This document shows, piece after piece, positions 1-6,375 of a stretch of 6,375 nucleotides of DNA; the stretch's first letter is position 1; each line of letters opens with the position of its first letter. The notes under the pieces were generated by a model that worked only from the letters and a program-made list of their open reading frames with translations, had not been told where the DNA came from and made no database searches. The position numbers and the translations under genes were made by a program. The DNA comes from an uncultured Rhodocyclaceae bacterium (GTDB lineage Bacteria > Pseudomonadota > Gammaproteobacteria > Burkholderiales > Rhodocyclaceae), in NCBI GenBank assembly GCA_903950295.1, contig CAJBAP010000182.1:1-6375 (forward strand). Direction: 5' to 3'.

Positions 1-1
1 C

Positions 2-355
2 GAAGCGGGCGCCGATATTTTCCTGATGCCGTCGCGCTTCGAACCCTGTGGCCTCAATCAAATGTACAGCCTGGCTTACGGCACGCCGCCGTTGGTGCGT
101 GCCACGGGCGGACTGGCGGATACCGTGGTCAATTACTCCGTCGCGGGACTGGCCAATGGCACCGCTAATGGCTTTGTCTTCACTGAAACCACGGTCGAAA
201 CCCTATTGGGCACCGCGCGCTGGGCGGTGGAAATCTGGCGTGACCCCGCGCGCTGGAGCCGCTTGCAGCAAAACGCCATGGCCGGTGACTACAGCTGGAA
301 AAATCCGGCACGGCGTTATCTCGATCTTTATCGCAGCCTGCAGCCGGCAGCATGA
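2..355 (+). CDS. glgA: Glycogen synthase, C-terminal part (5' end outside window)
   Basis: GlgA transfers glucose from ADP-glucose to the non-reducing end of a growing alpha-1,4-glucan in the cytoplasm. The visible 117 residues are the end of the second Rossmann domain of a GT5/GT-B glycosyltransferase. The frame is open from base 2. Near the start is the stretch MPSRFEPCGLNQMYSLAYGT, residues 9-28 of the fragment. It contains the EPCGL motif, whose Glu corresponds to the catalytic Glu of E. coli GlgA. The nucleotide-sugar loop TGGLADTV and the C-terminal NGFVF and DYSW blocks follow, and the usual terminal helix ends the protein. GlgA is normally about 480 residues, so roughly three quarters lies to the left of the window. 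The TGA stop (353-355) overlaps the folA ATG. Nothing suggests decay. The GlgA assignment is firm because EPCGLNQ and TGGLADTV are diagnostic. Confidence 0.95.
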   Translation, partial: EAGADIFLMPSRFEPCGLNQMYSLAYGTPPLVRATGGLADTVVNYSVAGLANGTANGFVFTETTVETLLGTARWAVEIWRDPARWSRLQQNAMAGDYSWKNPARRYLDLYRSLQPAA

Positions 356-861
356 GTGCGGCGCTGGTTCTGATCGCCGCCGTGGCGAAGAACGGTGTCA
401 TCGGCAATGCCAATGCTCTGCCATGGCATCTGCCGGAGGACTTGAAACACTTCAAGCAACTGACCACCGGACATGCCGTGATCATGGGGCGCAAGACCTG
501 GGAATCGCTGCCAGAACGTTTTCGTCCACTGCCGGGGCGCCTGAATATTGTGGTGACGCGCGATTCCGCATACATCGCTGCCGGCGCCACGGTTGTCCAT
601 TCGTTGCCGGAAGCGGTAAAAGTCGGCGGTGGCGGGACGGCACAGACCTTGTTTGTTATCGGCGGCGCGGAACTTTACGGGCACGCATTGTCACTGGCCC
701 AACGGCTGGAGTTGACGGAAATCGATGCCGACTTTGTCGGTGATGCGTACTTCCCGGCGTTCGATCGCAACGAATGGTGCGAGACCGGACGCTGCGCAGC
801 CACGAGCAGTGCCGGACTCGGCTACGCCTTCGTCACTTACGGCCGCACGCAGTCCACGTAA
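352..861 (+). CDS. folA: Dihydrofolate reductase
   Basis: FolA reduces 7,8-dihydrofolate to tetrahydrofolate with NADPH, which restores the folate oxidised by thymidylate synthase. The protein has 169 residues, close to the usual 160-170. Visible motifs are GVIGNANALPW (residues 15-25), the catalytic acid Asp30 in LPWHLPED (equivalent to Asp27 of E. coli), MGRKTWESLP (45-54), LPGRLNIVVTR (60-70) and the NADPH-binding Gly-Gly in VIGGAELY (102-109). Compared with E. coli, about six extra residues lie between the N terminus and VIGG, mostly around a glycine-rich VGGGGTAQT (91-99). That segment is encoded by a DNA repeat that recurs upstream of metG. The start is fixed by the ATGA overlap with glgA. 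There is no clear Shine-Dalgarno sequence, so translational coupling is likely. The stop is a double TAA-TAG. The last 25 bases overlap the decarboxylase gene on the other strand. Confidence 0.97.
   Translation: MSAALVLIAAVAKNGVIGNANALPWHLPEDLKHFKQLTTGHAVIMGRKTWESLPERFRPLPGRLNIVVTRDSAYIAAGATVVHSLPEAVKVGGGGTAQTLFVIGGAELYGHALSLAQRLELTEIDADFVGDAYFPAFDRNEWCETGRCAATSSAGLGYAFVTYGRTQST
614..647 (+). repeat. REP-like 34-bp repeat, copy A (inside folA)
   Basis: This stretch matches 4936-4969 in the same orientation at 31 of 34 positions. The differences are at 617, 629 and 644. It is read in frame as the glycine-rich VKVGGGGTAQ segment of DHFR. Its potential hairpin (622-647) is weaker than in copy B, because two of the three differences fall at stem positions and remove base pairs. 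I infer a small dispersed repeat that entered, or was copied from, a tolerant surface loop of folA. Two copies alone do not prove a repeat family. Confidence 0.6.
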
Positions 862-3083
862 TAGCCGTTACCCGCGTCACCTCCAGCCTTCACAAGCCCG
901 TGGATGTCGGTCTCGAAGCTGGGGAAGCGCGCATTGAAATCGCGGGCGAATTGAAGGTAGCGCACGATGGTGGCGTTGAAGCGCTCACCCGGAATCAATA
1001 GTGGAATGCCTGGTGGATAGGGCGTCAGCAGCACGGCCGTGACGCGGCCCTCCAGTTCATCGATCGATACACGGTCGATCTCGCGGTGGGCCATCTTGGC
1101 GAAGGCATCGGCCGGGCGCATCGCCGGCACCATGTCGGAAAGGTACATCTCCGTGGTCAGACGCGCCACGTCGTTGGCCTTGTAGACCTCGTGAATTTGC
1201 GTGCATAAATCACGCAAGCCGATGCGCTCGTAGCAGGTGTGCTTGGCGACGAACTCCGGTAGCACCTTCCACAATGGCTGGTTCTTGTCGTAGTCGTCCT
1301 TGAATTGTTGCAGCGCGGTCACCAGCGTATTCCAGCGGCCCTTGGTGATGCCGATGGTGAACATGATGAAGAAGGAGTAGAGGCCGCACTTCTCGACGAT
1401 GACGCCGTGCTCGGCGAGGTACTTGGTGACGATGGCGGCGGGGATGCCAAACTCGTCAGAAAAATCACCATCGACATCAAGGCCCGGTGTGATCACGGTG
1501 GCCTTGATCGGGTCGAGCAGGTTGAAGCCCTTGGCCAACTTGCCGAAGCCGTGCCATTTTTCACCGGCCTTGAGCATCCAGGCTTCGCGTTCCTCGATGC
1601 CTTCTTCCGACAGATCCTTCGGCCCCCAGACCTGGAACCACCAGTCGGCGCCCCACTCCTTGTCCACCTTGCGCATGGCGCGGCGGAAGTCGAGTGCTTC
1701 CTTGATCGATTCCTCGACCAGCGCAGTGCCGCCAGGCTCTTCCATCATCGCTGCGGCGACGTCGCACGAGGCGATGATCGAATACTGCGGCGAGGTCGAG
1801 GTATGCATCAGGTAGGCCTCGTTGAAAACGTCACGGTCGAGTTTGTTGTTCTCGGCATCCTGCACCAGAATCTGCGAGGCTTGCGAGAGACCGGCGAGCA
1901 GCTTGTGGGTCGACTGCGTCGAGAACACCATCGACTCCTTGCAGCGCGGCCGATCGGCACCGATCGCATGGTAGTCGCCGTAGAAATCGTGGAAGGCGGC
2001 ATGCGGCAGCCAGGCCTCGTCGAAATGCAGGGTGTCGATCTTGCCGTCGAGTTCGGCCTTGATGTCCTCGACGTTGTAGAGGATGCCGTCGTAGGTGCTT
2101 TGCGTGATGGTCAGCACGCGCGGCTTGCCCTCGACCTGAGAGGCGAAGGGATGGGCGGCGATCTTCTTCTTGATGTTCTTCCAGGAAAACTCTTCTTTCG
2201 GGATCGGCCCGATGATGCCGTAGTTGTTGCGCGTCGGCATCAGGAATACGGGGATCGCGCCGGTCATCATGATCGCGTGCAGGATCGACTTGTGGCAGTT
2301 GCGATCGACGATGACGATGTCCCACGGTGCCACGGTGGAGTGCCAGACGATCTTGTTCGATGTCGACGTACCGTTGGTGACGAAGAACAAGTGGTCGGCG
2401 TTGAAGATGCGTGCGGCATTGCGCTCGGAGGCAGCGACCGGACCGGTGTGGTCAAGCAATTGGCCAAGTTCTTCCACCGCGTTGCAGACGTCGGCGCGCA
2501 GCATGTTCTCGCCGAAGAACTGGTGGAACATCTGGCCGACCGGGCTCTTGAGGAAGGCGACGCCGCCCGAGTGGCCGGGGCAGTGCCAGGAGTAGGAGCC
2601 GTCTGCAGCGTAATGCACCAGCGCGCGGAAAAACGGAGGCGGCAGCGAGTCGAGGTAACTCTTCGCTTCGCGCACCACGTGACGGGCGATGAATTCCGGC
2701 GTGTCCTCGAACATGTGGATGAAGCCGTGCAACTCGCGCAGGATGTCGTTGGGAATGTGGCGGCTGGTGCGCGTTTCGCCGTGCAGGAAAATCGGGATCT
2801 CGGCGTTCTTGTAGCGGATTTGCTCGACGAAGGCGCGCAGCTCGGCGATGGTTTCCTCTTCTTCGTTGGCCAGTTCCTCGTCATCGACAGAGAGAATGAA
2901 AGCCGAGGCGCGGCTCTGCTGCTGGGCGAAGGAACTCAGGTCGCCGTAGCTGGTCACGCCCAGCACGTCGATACCCTCCTCTTTTATCGCGTCGGCCAGC
3001 GCACGAATGCCAAGACCGGAAGCGTTTTCCGAGCGGAAGTCTTCGTCGATGATGATGATGGGGAAGTGGAAGCGCATGGTCAT
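837..3083 (-). CDS. Orn/Lys/Arg decarboxylase, PLP-dependent (AdiA/LdcI/SpeC family)
   Basis: This enzyme removes CO2 from a basic amino acid to give a polyamine or its precursor (agmatine, cadaverine or putrescine), consuming a proton. It has 748 residues, close to AdiA (755) and longer than LdcI or SpeC (about 711-715). The N-terminal wing domain (about 1-130) has a receiver-like fold start, [12 protein letters not shown]. The PLP fold-type I core shows HCPGHSGG (167-174), [10 protein letters not shown] (235-244), VDRNCHKS (259-266), HFDEAW (353-358, with the PLP-contacting Asp355) and STHK (391-394), where Lys394 should form the Schiff base. The C-terminal domain carries [13 protein letters not shown] (688-700). 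HFDEAW resembles AdiA more than LdcI (HFDSAW), but NGTSTSNK resembles LdcI, so the substrate cannot be fixed and no symbol is given. The chosen ATG (3081-3083) overlaps the dcd stop; an in-frame ATG at 3075-3077 is the alternative. No Shine-Dalgarno is visible, which suggests coupling to dcd. The 3' end overlaps folA convergently. Confidence 0.95.
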   Translation of the reverse strand: MTMRFHFPIIIIDEDFRSENASGLGIRALADAIKEEGIDVLGVTSYGDLSSFAQQQSRASAFILSVDDEELANEEEETIAELRAFVEQIRYKNAEIPIFLHGETRTSRHIPNDILRELHGFIHMFEDTPEFIARHVVREAKSYLDSLPPPFFRALVHYAADGSYSWHCPGHSGGVAFLKSPVGQMFHQFFGENMLRADVCNAVEELGQLLDHTGPVAASERNAARIFNADHLFFVTNGTSTSNKIVWHSTVAPWDIVIVDRNCHKSILHAIMMTGAIPVFLMPTRNNYGIIGPIPKEEFSWKNIKKKIAAHPFASQVEGKPRVLTITQSTYDGILYNVEDIKAELDGKIDTLHFDEAWLPHAAFHDFYGDYHAIGADRPRCKESMVFSTQSTHKLLAGLSQASQILVQDAENNKLDRDVFNEAYLMHTSTSPQYSIIASCDVAAAMMEEPGGTALVEESIKEALDFRRAMRKVDKEWGADWWFQVWGPKDLSEEGIEEREAWMLKAGEKWHGFGKLAKGFNLLDPIKATVITPGLDVDGDFSDEFGIPAAIVTKYLAEHGVIVEKCGLYSFFIMFTIGITKGRWNTLVTALQQFKDDYDKNQPLWKVLPEFVAKHTCYERIGLRDLCTQIHEVYKANDVARLTTEMYLSDMVPAMRPADAFAKMAHREIDRVSIDELEGRVTAVLLTPYPPGIPLLIPGERFNATIVRYLQFARDFNARFPSFETDIHGLVKAGGDAGNGYYVDCVRP

Positions 3084-3646
3084 ATTTTCGGTAGGGTGAC
3101 GCCGACCTGGCCTTGGTACTTGCCGCCACGATCCTTGTAGGAGGTTTCGCAGACCTCGTCGGATTCGAAGAAGATCACCTGCGCGCAGCCTTCGCCGGCG
3201 TAGATCTTGGCGGGCAGTGGCGTGGTGTTGGAAAATTCCAGCGTCACATAGCCTTCCCACTCGGGCTCAAAGGGCGTGACGTTGACGATGATGCCGCAGC
3301 GCGCATAGGTGCTCTTGCCGAGACAGATGGTGAGCACGTTGCGCGGGATGCGGAAGTACTCGACAGTGCGGGCCAGGGCAAAGGAGTTCGGCGGGATGAT
3401 GCAGTAATCGGCATTTACCTCGACAAAGGAATTCGGGTCGAAGTTCTTCGGATCGACGATGGTGCTGTTGATATTGGTAAACAGCTTGAATTCGCGCGAG
3501 CAACGGATGTCGTAGCCGTAGCTTGACGTGCCGTAGGAGACGATCTTCTGGCCGTTCACCTCACGTACCTGACCGGCCTCGAAGGGCTCGATCATGCCGT
3601 GCTCTGCCGCCATGCGGCGAATCCATTTATCCGATTTGATGCTCAT
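3080..3646 (-). CDS. dcd: dCTP deaminase
   Basis: Dcd deaminates dCTP to dUTP, which dUTPase converts to dUMP for thymidylate synthesis. The 188-residue protein is full length for the family (about 188-193). Visible family blocks are [13 protein letters not shown] (38-50), [10 protein letters not shown] (110-119), whose Ser112 and Arg116 correspond to the active-site Ser and Arg of E. coli Dcd, [17 protein letters not shown] (124-140), whose Glu137 corresponds to catalytic Glu138 of E. coli, and EGCAQVIFF (152-160). The GKSTYAR form is typical of many proteobacterial Dcd proteins and differs from the GRSSLAR form of E. coli. The ATG at 3644-3646 follows a good AGGAGA ribosome site. The stop overlaps the decarboxylase start by four bases. 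A hairpin lies just upstream, between this gene and apbC. A bifunctional dCTP deaminase/dUTPase is less likely, because the residues around the active site follow the monofunctional form. Confidence 0.97.
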   Translation of the reverse strand: MSIKSDKWIRRMAAEHGMIEPFEAGQVREVNGQKIVSYGTSSYGYDIRCSREFKLFTNINSTIVDPKNFDPNSFVEVNADYCIIPPNSFALARTVEYFRIPRNVLTICLGKSTYARCGIIVNVTPFEPEWEGYVTLEFSNTTPLPAKIYAGEGCAQVIFFESDEVCETSYKDRGGKYQGQVGVTLPKI

Positions 3647-3653
3647 GCTTGCG

Positions 3654-3659
3654 TCTCCT
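3654..3659 (-). promoter_or_regulatory. Ribosome binding site of dcd
   Basis: On the minus strand AGGAGA lies seven bases before the dcd ATG. This is a near-ideal Shine-Dalgarno sequence and confirms the start at 3646. It follows directly after the T-rich tail of the apbC-dcd hairpin. Confidence 0.8.
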
Positions 3660-3660
3660 G

Positions 3661-3691
3661 AAAACGACAGCGCCCCGTCAAAGCGGGGCGC
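3661..3691 (-). terminator. Hairpin between apbC and dcd (probable rho-independent terminator or attenuator)
   Basis: The arms GCGCCCCG (3670-3677) and CGGGGCGC (3684-3691) pair perfectly over 8 bp around a 6-base loop. Read on the minus strand, the stem is followed by TGTCGTTTT, a modest T tract. It sits 25 bases after the apbC stop. The dcd ribosome site begins right after it. It could end apbC transcription, only partly reduce dcd expression, or act as an RNA processing or stabilising element. I see no convincing promoter for dcd alone in the 69-bp gap. Confidence 0.7.
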
Positions 3692-3715
3692 GTGAATTAC
3701 ACCATAAATGGGAAA

Positions 3716-4807
3716 TCAGGTGTTCTGGATGACGATGCTCGGAAACTTGGCGCTGTGGTCCTTGGCTTGCTCGGCGATCTTGACGGCGATGCGGCGGGCG
3801 ATGCCCTTGTAAATTTCCGTCACGCGCCCGGTGGGATCGGAGACTACTGTCGGATGACCGGAATCGACCTGCTCGCGGATGGCGCGATCCAGCGGCAGGG
3901 CGCCGAGCATTTCCACCTCGTAGTCCTGGCTCATCTTGTCACCGCCGCCGGAGCCGAAGATGTGCTCTTCGTGACCGCACTTCGAGCAGATGTGAATGCT
4001 CATGTTCTCGACGATGCCGAGGATCGGGATGCCGACCTTCTCGAACATCTTGAGGCCCTTGCGTGCGTCGAGCAGGGCGATGTCCTGCGGCGTGGTGACG
4101 ATGATCGCGCCGGTGACCGGCACCTGCTGCGCCAGCGTCAGTTGGATGTCGCCCGTGCCGGGAGGCAGATCAACCACCAGGTAGTCGAGGTCGCGCCAGT
4201 TGGTGTCGCCAAGCAACTGGGTGAGGGCTTGCGTCACCATCGGGCCACGCCAGACCATGGGGGTCTCGGGGTCGATGAGGAAGCCGATCGACATGGCCTG
4301 GATGCCGTGGGCCTCCATCGGTTGGAGTTTCTTGCCGTCGGCCGATTCCGGCTGGCTGTTGGGAATGCCCAGCATCTGGGGCTGTGACGGGCCGTAGATG
4401 TCGGCGTCGAGAATGCCGACGCTCGCGCCTTCGGCGGACAGCGCCAGCGCCAGGTTAACGGCGGTAGTCGATTTGCCGACGCCGCCCTTGCCTGAAGCAA
4501 CGGCGATGATGTTCTTCACTCCCGGTATCAGCTTGACGCCTTTCTGCACCGCGTGCGAAACGATCTTCTGATAGACGTTGGCCGAAACGTTGCCGACGCC
4601 GGCGACACCCTTGATCGCGTCGATCACCGACTTGCGCATCGCCTCAATCTGGCTCTTGGCCGGATAACCCAGCTCGACATCGACGGATACATCCGCGCCG
4701 TTGATCTTGATGTTCTTGGCACTGCGGCTGGTGACGAGATCCTTGCCGGTATTGGCATCTACTACCGCTTGCAGGGCCGTCTGGATGGACTGTTCGGACA
4801 GAGACAT
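3716..4807 (-). CDS. apbC: Mrp/ApbC-type iron-sulfur cluster carrier P-loop ATPase
   Basis: ApbC (Mrp) binds an Fe-S cluster and passes it to apoproteins in the cytoplasm, working as a dimer of the MinD/ParA-like ATPase class. The protein has 363 residues, the usual length for this family. The N-terminal MIP18/DUF59-like domain spans about 1-85 (NTGKDLV, VELGYPAKSQ). The deviant Walker A motif GKGGVGKST occupies 106-114, with signature Lys107 and P-loop Lys112. DADIYGPSQP (134-143) and VVDLPPGTGD (211-220, Walker B region) follow, and CSKC (274-277) supplies the two cysteines that bridge the cluster in the dimer. The ATG at 4805-4807 follows AAGAGG. The gene reads away from metG and toward dcd. 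It may form the head of an operon with dcd and the decarboxylase, if transcription passes the hairpin at 3661-3691. It is intact. Confidence 0.97.
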   Translation of the reverse strand: MSLSEQSIQTALQAVVDANTGKDLVTSRSAKNIKINGADVSVDVELGYPAKSQIEAMRKSVIDAIKGVAGVGNVSANVYQKIVSHAVQKGVKLIPGVKNIIAVASGKGGVGKSTTAVNLALALSAEGASVGILDADIYGPSQPQMLGIPNSQPESADGKKLQPMEAHGIQAMSIGFLIDPETPMVWRGPMVTQALTQLLGDTNWRDLDYLVVDLPPGTGDIQLTLAQQVPVTGAIIVTTPQDIALLDARKGLKMFEKVGIPILGIVENMSIHICSKCGHEEHIFGSGGGDKMSQDYEVEMLGALPLDRAIREQVDSGHPTVVSDPTGRVTEIYKGIARRIAVKIAEQAKDHSAKFPSIVIQNT

Positions 4808-4815
4808 GGGAGAAA

Positions 4816-4821
4816 CCTCTT
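4816..4821 (-). promoter_or_regulatory. Ribosome binding site of apbC
   Basis: AAGAGG on the minus strand lies eight bases before the apbC ATG. It supports the start at 4807. Confidence 0.65.
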
Positions 4822-4827
4822 GGAATT

Positions 4828-4855
4828 GGGGGAGTGGGGGGAGTGAGGGAATGGG
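4828..4855 (+). other. G-quadruplex-type G-run cluster in the apbC leader
   Basis: Four runs of G (5, 6, 3 and 3 bases) are separated by loops of 3, 5 and 3 bases, which fits the standard G4 pattern. The G-rich strand is the plus strand, which is the template for apbC. The apbC leader RNA is therefore C-rich, lying between the candidate promoter and the ribosome site. Folding was not tested. A chance low-complexity run is possible. Confidence 0.5.
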
Positions 4856-4861
4856 TGCGTG

Positions 4862-4880
4862 CCTGACAAATTTTATCAGG
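4862..4880. repeat. 19-bp near-palindrome, possible operator
   Basis: CCTGACAAATTTTATCAGG has 9-base arms around a central T, with 8 of 9 positions symmetrical. It overlaps the candidate -10 of apbC. The size, AT-rich centre and position suit a dimeric repressor site. It does not match an FNR, LexA or typical IscR site that I can recognise. Which protein, if any, binds it is unknown. Confidence 0.4.
4870..4878 (-). promoter_or_regulatory. Candidate extended -10 of the apbC promoter
   Basis: Read on the minus strand this is TGATAAAAT, which fits the extended -10 form TGnTATAAT with one mismatch in the hexamer. A TTGCCA at 4896-4901 resembles a -35 but is 20 bases away, longer than usual. The start of transcription would be near 4863, giving a leader of about 55 bases. 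Prediction is by pattern only. Confidence 0.4.
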
Positions 4881-4935
4881 CGATGAAGAGTGCTTTGGCA
4901 AGTGGGGGCGCTGGCGCGTCATTCAAGCCCGTCCA

Positions 4936-4969
4936 CGGCAAAAGTCGGCGCTGGCGGGACGGCACCGAC
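4936..4969 (+). repeat. REP-like 34-bp repeat, copy B (upstream of metG)
   Basis: This is the near-copy of 614-647 (31 of 34 bases identical). Bases 4944-4953 pair with 4960-4969 across the loop GCGGGA: eight Watson-Crick pairs, one G-T pair and one C-A mismatch. An imperfect GC-rich hairpin of about 26 bases in an intergenic gap is typical of REP-type palindromic units. It ends one base before the metG extended -10 and covers where the -35 would lie. Confidence 0.6.
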
Positions 4970-4978
4970 TGCTAGAAT
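4970..4978 (+). promoter_or_regulatory. Candidate extended -10 of the metG promoter
   Basis: TGCTAGAAT fits TGn plus a -10 hexamer with one mismatch to TATAAT. The matching -35 position (about 4950-4956) holds only a weak CTGGCG-type sequence, within the repeat. A start of transcription near 4985 would give a leader of only about 20 bases. Confidence 0.5.
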
Positions 4979-5006
4979 CCGTCAATAAATTCATCCGGTT
5001 ACTGCC

Positions 5007-6375
5007 ATGACTGCACGCAAAATTCTCGTTACCTCTGCCCTGCCGTATGCCAACGGCGCGATCCACCTCGGCCACCTGGTCGAATACATCCAGACCGATA
5101 TCTGGGCGCGCTTCCAGAAGATGCGCGGGAACGAGTGCTGGTATGTCTGTGCTGACGACACCCACGGTACCCCGATCATGCTGCGCGCCGAGAAGGAAGG
5201 CATCAGCCCCGAGCAACTGATCCGACGCGTGCATGGCGAACATTTGCGCGATTTCACGGGTTTCCATGTCGCTTTTGACAACTACCACTCGACGCATTCG
5301 GATGAGACGCGTCACTACGCGGAGGACATCTACAGGAAGCTGAAGGCCGCCGGTCTCATCGAGGTACGGGCGATCGAGCAATTTTTCGATCCGGTCAAGA
5401 AGATGTTTCTGCCGGATCGTTACATCAAGGGCGAATGTCCGAAGTGCGGGGCGGCGGATCAGTACGGCGACAGTTGCGAAGTCTGTGGTGCCGCCTATGC
5501 GCCGATCGAGCTGAAAAATCCGCTATCGGCCGTGTCGGGCGCGAAGCCGGAGCTCAAATCTTCCGACCACTACTTCTTCAAGCTCTCCGACCCGACTTGC
5601 CAGGCCTTTCTGCGCCGCGCCACGCGTGAAGTCTGCAAGGCACAACCCGAGGCGGTCAACAAGCTGCAGGAATGGCTGGGCGAACCGGGTGACAACAAGC
5701 TCACCGACTGGGATATCTCGCGCGATGCCCCGTACTTCGGCTTTGAAATTCCTGATGCTCCGGGAAAGTATTTCTACGTCTGGCTCGATGCGCCAATCGG
5801 CTACATGGGTTCGTTCCAGAATCTGTGCAAGCGCAAGAACCTGAACTTCGACGATTACTGGGCCAAGGACTCGAAGGCCGAGCTGTATCACTTCGTCGGC
5901 AAGGATATTCTCTATTTCCATGCCCTGTTCTGGCCGGCCGAACTCGAGCACGCCGGCTATCGCACACCGACCAGCGTCTTCGCCCACGGCTTCCTGACGG
6001 TCGATGGCGCGAAGATGTCGAAGTCGCGCGGCACCTTCATCACCGCCGAGTCGTATCTCGACCAAGGTTTGAATCCCGAATGGCTGCGCTACTATTTCGC
6101 AGCCAAACTCAACGGTTCGATGGAAGACCTCGACCTCAACCTCGACGATTTTGTCAGCCGGGTGAATAGCGACCTCGTTGGCAAATACATCAACATTGCC
6201 AGCCGCGCTGCCGGTTTCATCCACAAGCGCTTCGGTGGCAAACTTCTGCATGCGCACTGCATCGATGAATTTTCCACCGACCTGCCGGGTGTAATCGAAG
6301 CCGCCGAAGAAGTCGCCGGACACTACGAGGCACGAGACTTTGCCCGCGCGCTGCGCAAGGTCATGGCGCTCGCCG
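5007..6375 (+). CDS. metG: Methionyl-tRNA synthetase, N-terminal part (3' end outside window)
   Basis: MetG charges tRNA-Met with methionine using ATP, for both initiation and elongation. I translated frame 3 from the ATG at 5007: 456 codons are open to the right edge with no stop. Class I synthetase motifs are clear: the HIGH-type HLGH (20-23) after ALPYANGAI, and KMSKS (336-340). The connective domain carries a zinc knuckle with Cys144, Cys147, Cys157 and Cys160 (CPKC and CEVC). This matches the four-cysteine E. coli type. VWLDAPIGY (258-266), FVGKDI (296-301) and [10 protein letters not shown] (325-334) are further family blocks. The helical anticodon-binding domain begins near residue 380 and is cut. 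E. coli MetG has 677 residues, so a third or less is missing, including any C-terminal tRNA-binding domain. No Shine-Dalgarno precedes the ATG (CCGGTTACTGCC), yet the [17 protein letters not shown] start is typical of the family. Confidence 0.97.
   Translation, partial: MTARKILVTSALPYANGAIHLGHLVEYIQTDIWARFQKMRGNECWYVCADDTHGTPIMLRAEKEGISPEQLIRRVHGEHLRDFTGFHVAFDNYHSTHSDETRHYAEDIYRKLKAAGLIEVRAIEQFFDPVKKMFLPDRYIKGECPKCGAADQYGDSCEVCGAAYAPIELKNPLSAVSGAKPELKSSDHYFFKLSDPTCQAFLRRATREVCKAQPEAVNKLQEWLGEPGDNKLTDWDISRDAPYFGFEIPDAPGKYFYVWLDAPIGYMGSFQNLCKRKNLNFDDYWAKDSKAELYHFVGKDILYFHALFWPAELEHAGYRTPTSVFAHGFLTVDGAKMSKSRGTFITAESYLDQGLNPEWLRYYFAAKLNGSMEDLDLNLDDFVSRVNSDLVGKYINIASRAAGFIHKRFGGKLLHAHCIDEFSTDLPGVIEAAEEVAGHYEARDFARALRKVMALA

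Noticed and set aside
728..740. CCGAC-TTT-GTCGG inverted repeat in folA, similar to the arms of the REP-like hairpin
   Set aside because: The stem is only 5 bp and encodes the expected DHFR residues ADFVG. The match to the repeat does not extend beyond about ten bases.
48..743. A 231-codon open frame on the plus strand across glgA and folA
   Set aside because: It is out of frame with two recognised genes, rich in Arg, Trp and Cys, and has no recognisable domain.
1305..3140. A 611-codon open frame on the plus strand opposite the decarboxylase
   Set aside because: It is antisense to a clearly conserved enzyme. Its product is rich in Val, Asp, Gly, Arg and Leu, as expected when G+C-rich codons are read in reverse. 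I recognise no domain, and no ribosome site was seen.
3084..3260. Longer upstream start for the decarboxylase at 3260
   Set aside because: The extra 59 residues would run through dcd coding sequence in another frame and look like shadow sequence. Family similarity begins at [10 protein letters not shown], and the ATGA overlap with dcd gives a natural start.
4907..4956. Ten-base direct repeat GGCGCTGGCG at 4907 and 4947
   Set aside because: Too short and too G+C-rich to separate from chance. It does not extend on either side.
5523..6323. A 266-codon open frame on the minus strand opposite metG
   Set aside because: metG is certain here from HLGH, the zinc knuckle and KMSKS on the other strand. 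The antisense frame shows no family motif and has the composition of a shadow frame.
1..6375. A new defence, mobile or biosynthetic system
   Set aside because: All six genes are well-known housekeeping or metabolic families, intact where fully visible. No unknown gene, integrase, toxin-antitoxin pair or array is present.

Overview
The window is about 6.4 kb of ordinary chromosomal DNA, rich in G+C and tightly packed with housekeeping genes. The protein sequences and the gene order metG / mrp(apbC) / dcd / Orn-Lys-Arg decarboxylase suggest a betaproteobacterium. Rhodocyclales-like groups (Azoarcus, Dechloromonas, Accumulibacter) are a reasonable guess. This placement rests on recalled family resemblance, not on a search. 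I see no mobile element, CRISPR array, rRNA, tRNA or phage gene.

Layout. Bases 2-355 (+) are the C-terminal end of glycogen synthase (glgA), cut by the left edge. Its stop overlaps the start of folA (dihydrofolate reductase, 352-861, +) in an ATGA junction. The 3' end of folA then overlaps, tail to tail, the 3' end of a PLP-dependent Orn/Lys/Arg decarboxylase (837-3083, -). The decarboxylase start overlaps the stop of dcd (dCTP deaminase, 3080-3646, -), again by ATGA. A GC-rich hairpin lies between dcd and the next upstream gene, apbC/mrp (Fe-S carrier ATPase, 3716-4807, -). A divergent intergenic region (4808-5006) separates apbC from metG (methionyl-tRNA synthetase, 5007 to the right edge, +).

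How the genes relate. glgA-folA looks like a translationally coupled pair. dcd and the decarboxylase form a second coupled pair, perhaps partly separated from apbC by the hairpin. DHFR and dCTP deaminase both feed thymidylate synthesis: Dcd starts the route to dUMP, and DHFR recycles the folate used to methylate it. They lie on opposite strands here, so shared regulation is not implied. The other genes (glycogen, amino-acid decarboxylation, Fe-S assembly, tRNA charging) have no obvious common pathway.

The least ordinary part is the apbC-metG intergenic region. It holds a REP-like hairpin repeat of 34 bp whose near-copy (31 of 34 bases identical) lies inside the folA coding sequence. It also holds a 19-bp near-palindrome over a candidate apbC promoter, a G-quadruplex-type run in the apbC leader, and an extended -10 for metG touching the repeat. 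I do not see a new multigene system in this window.
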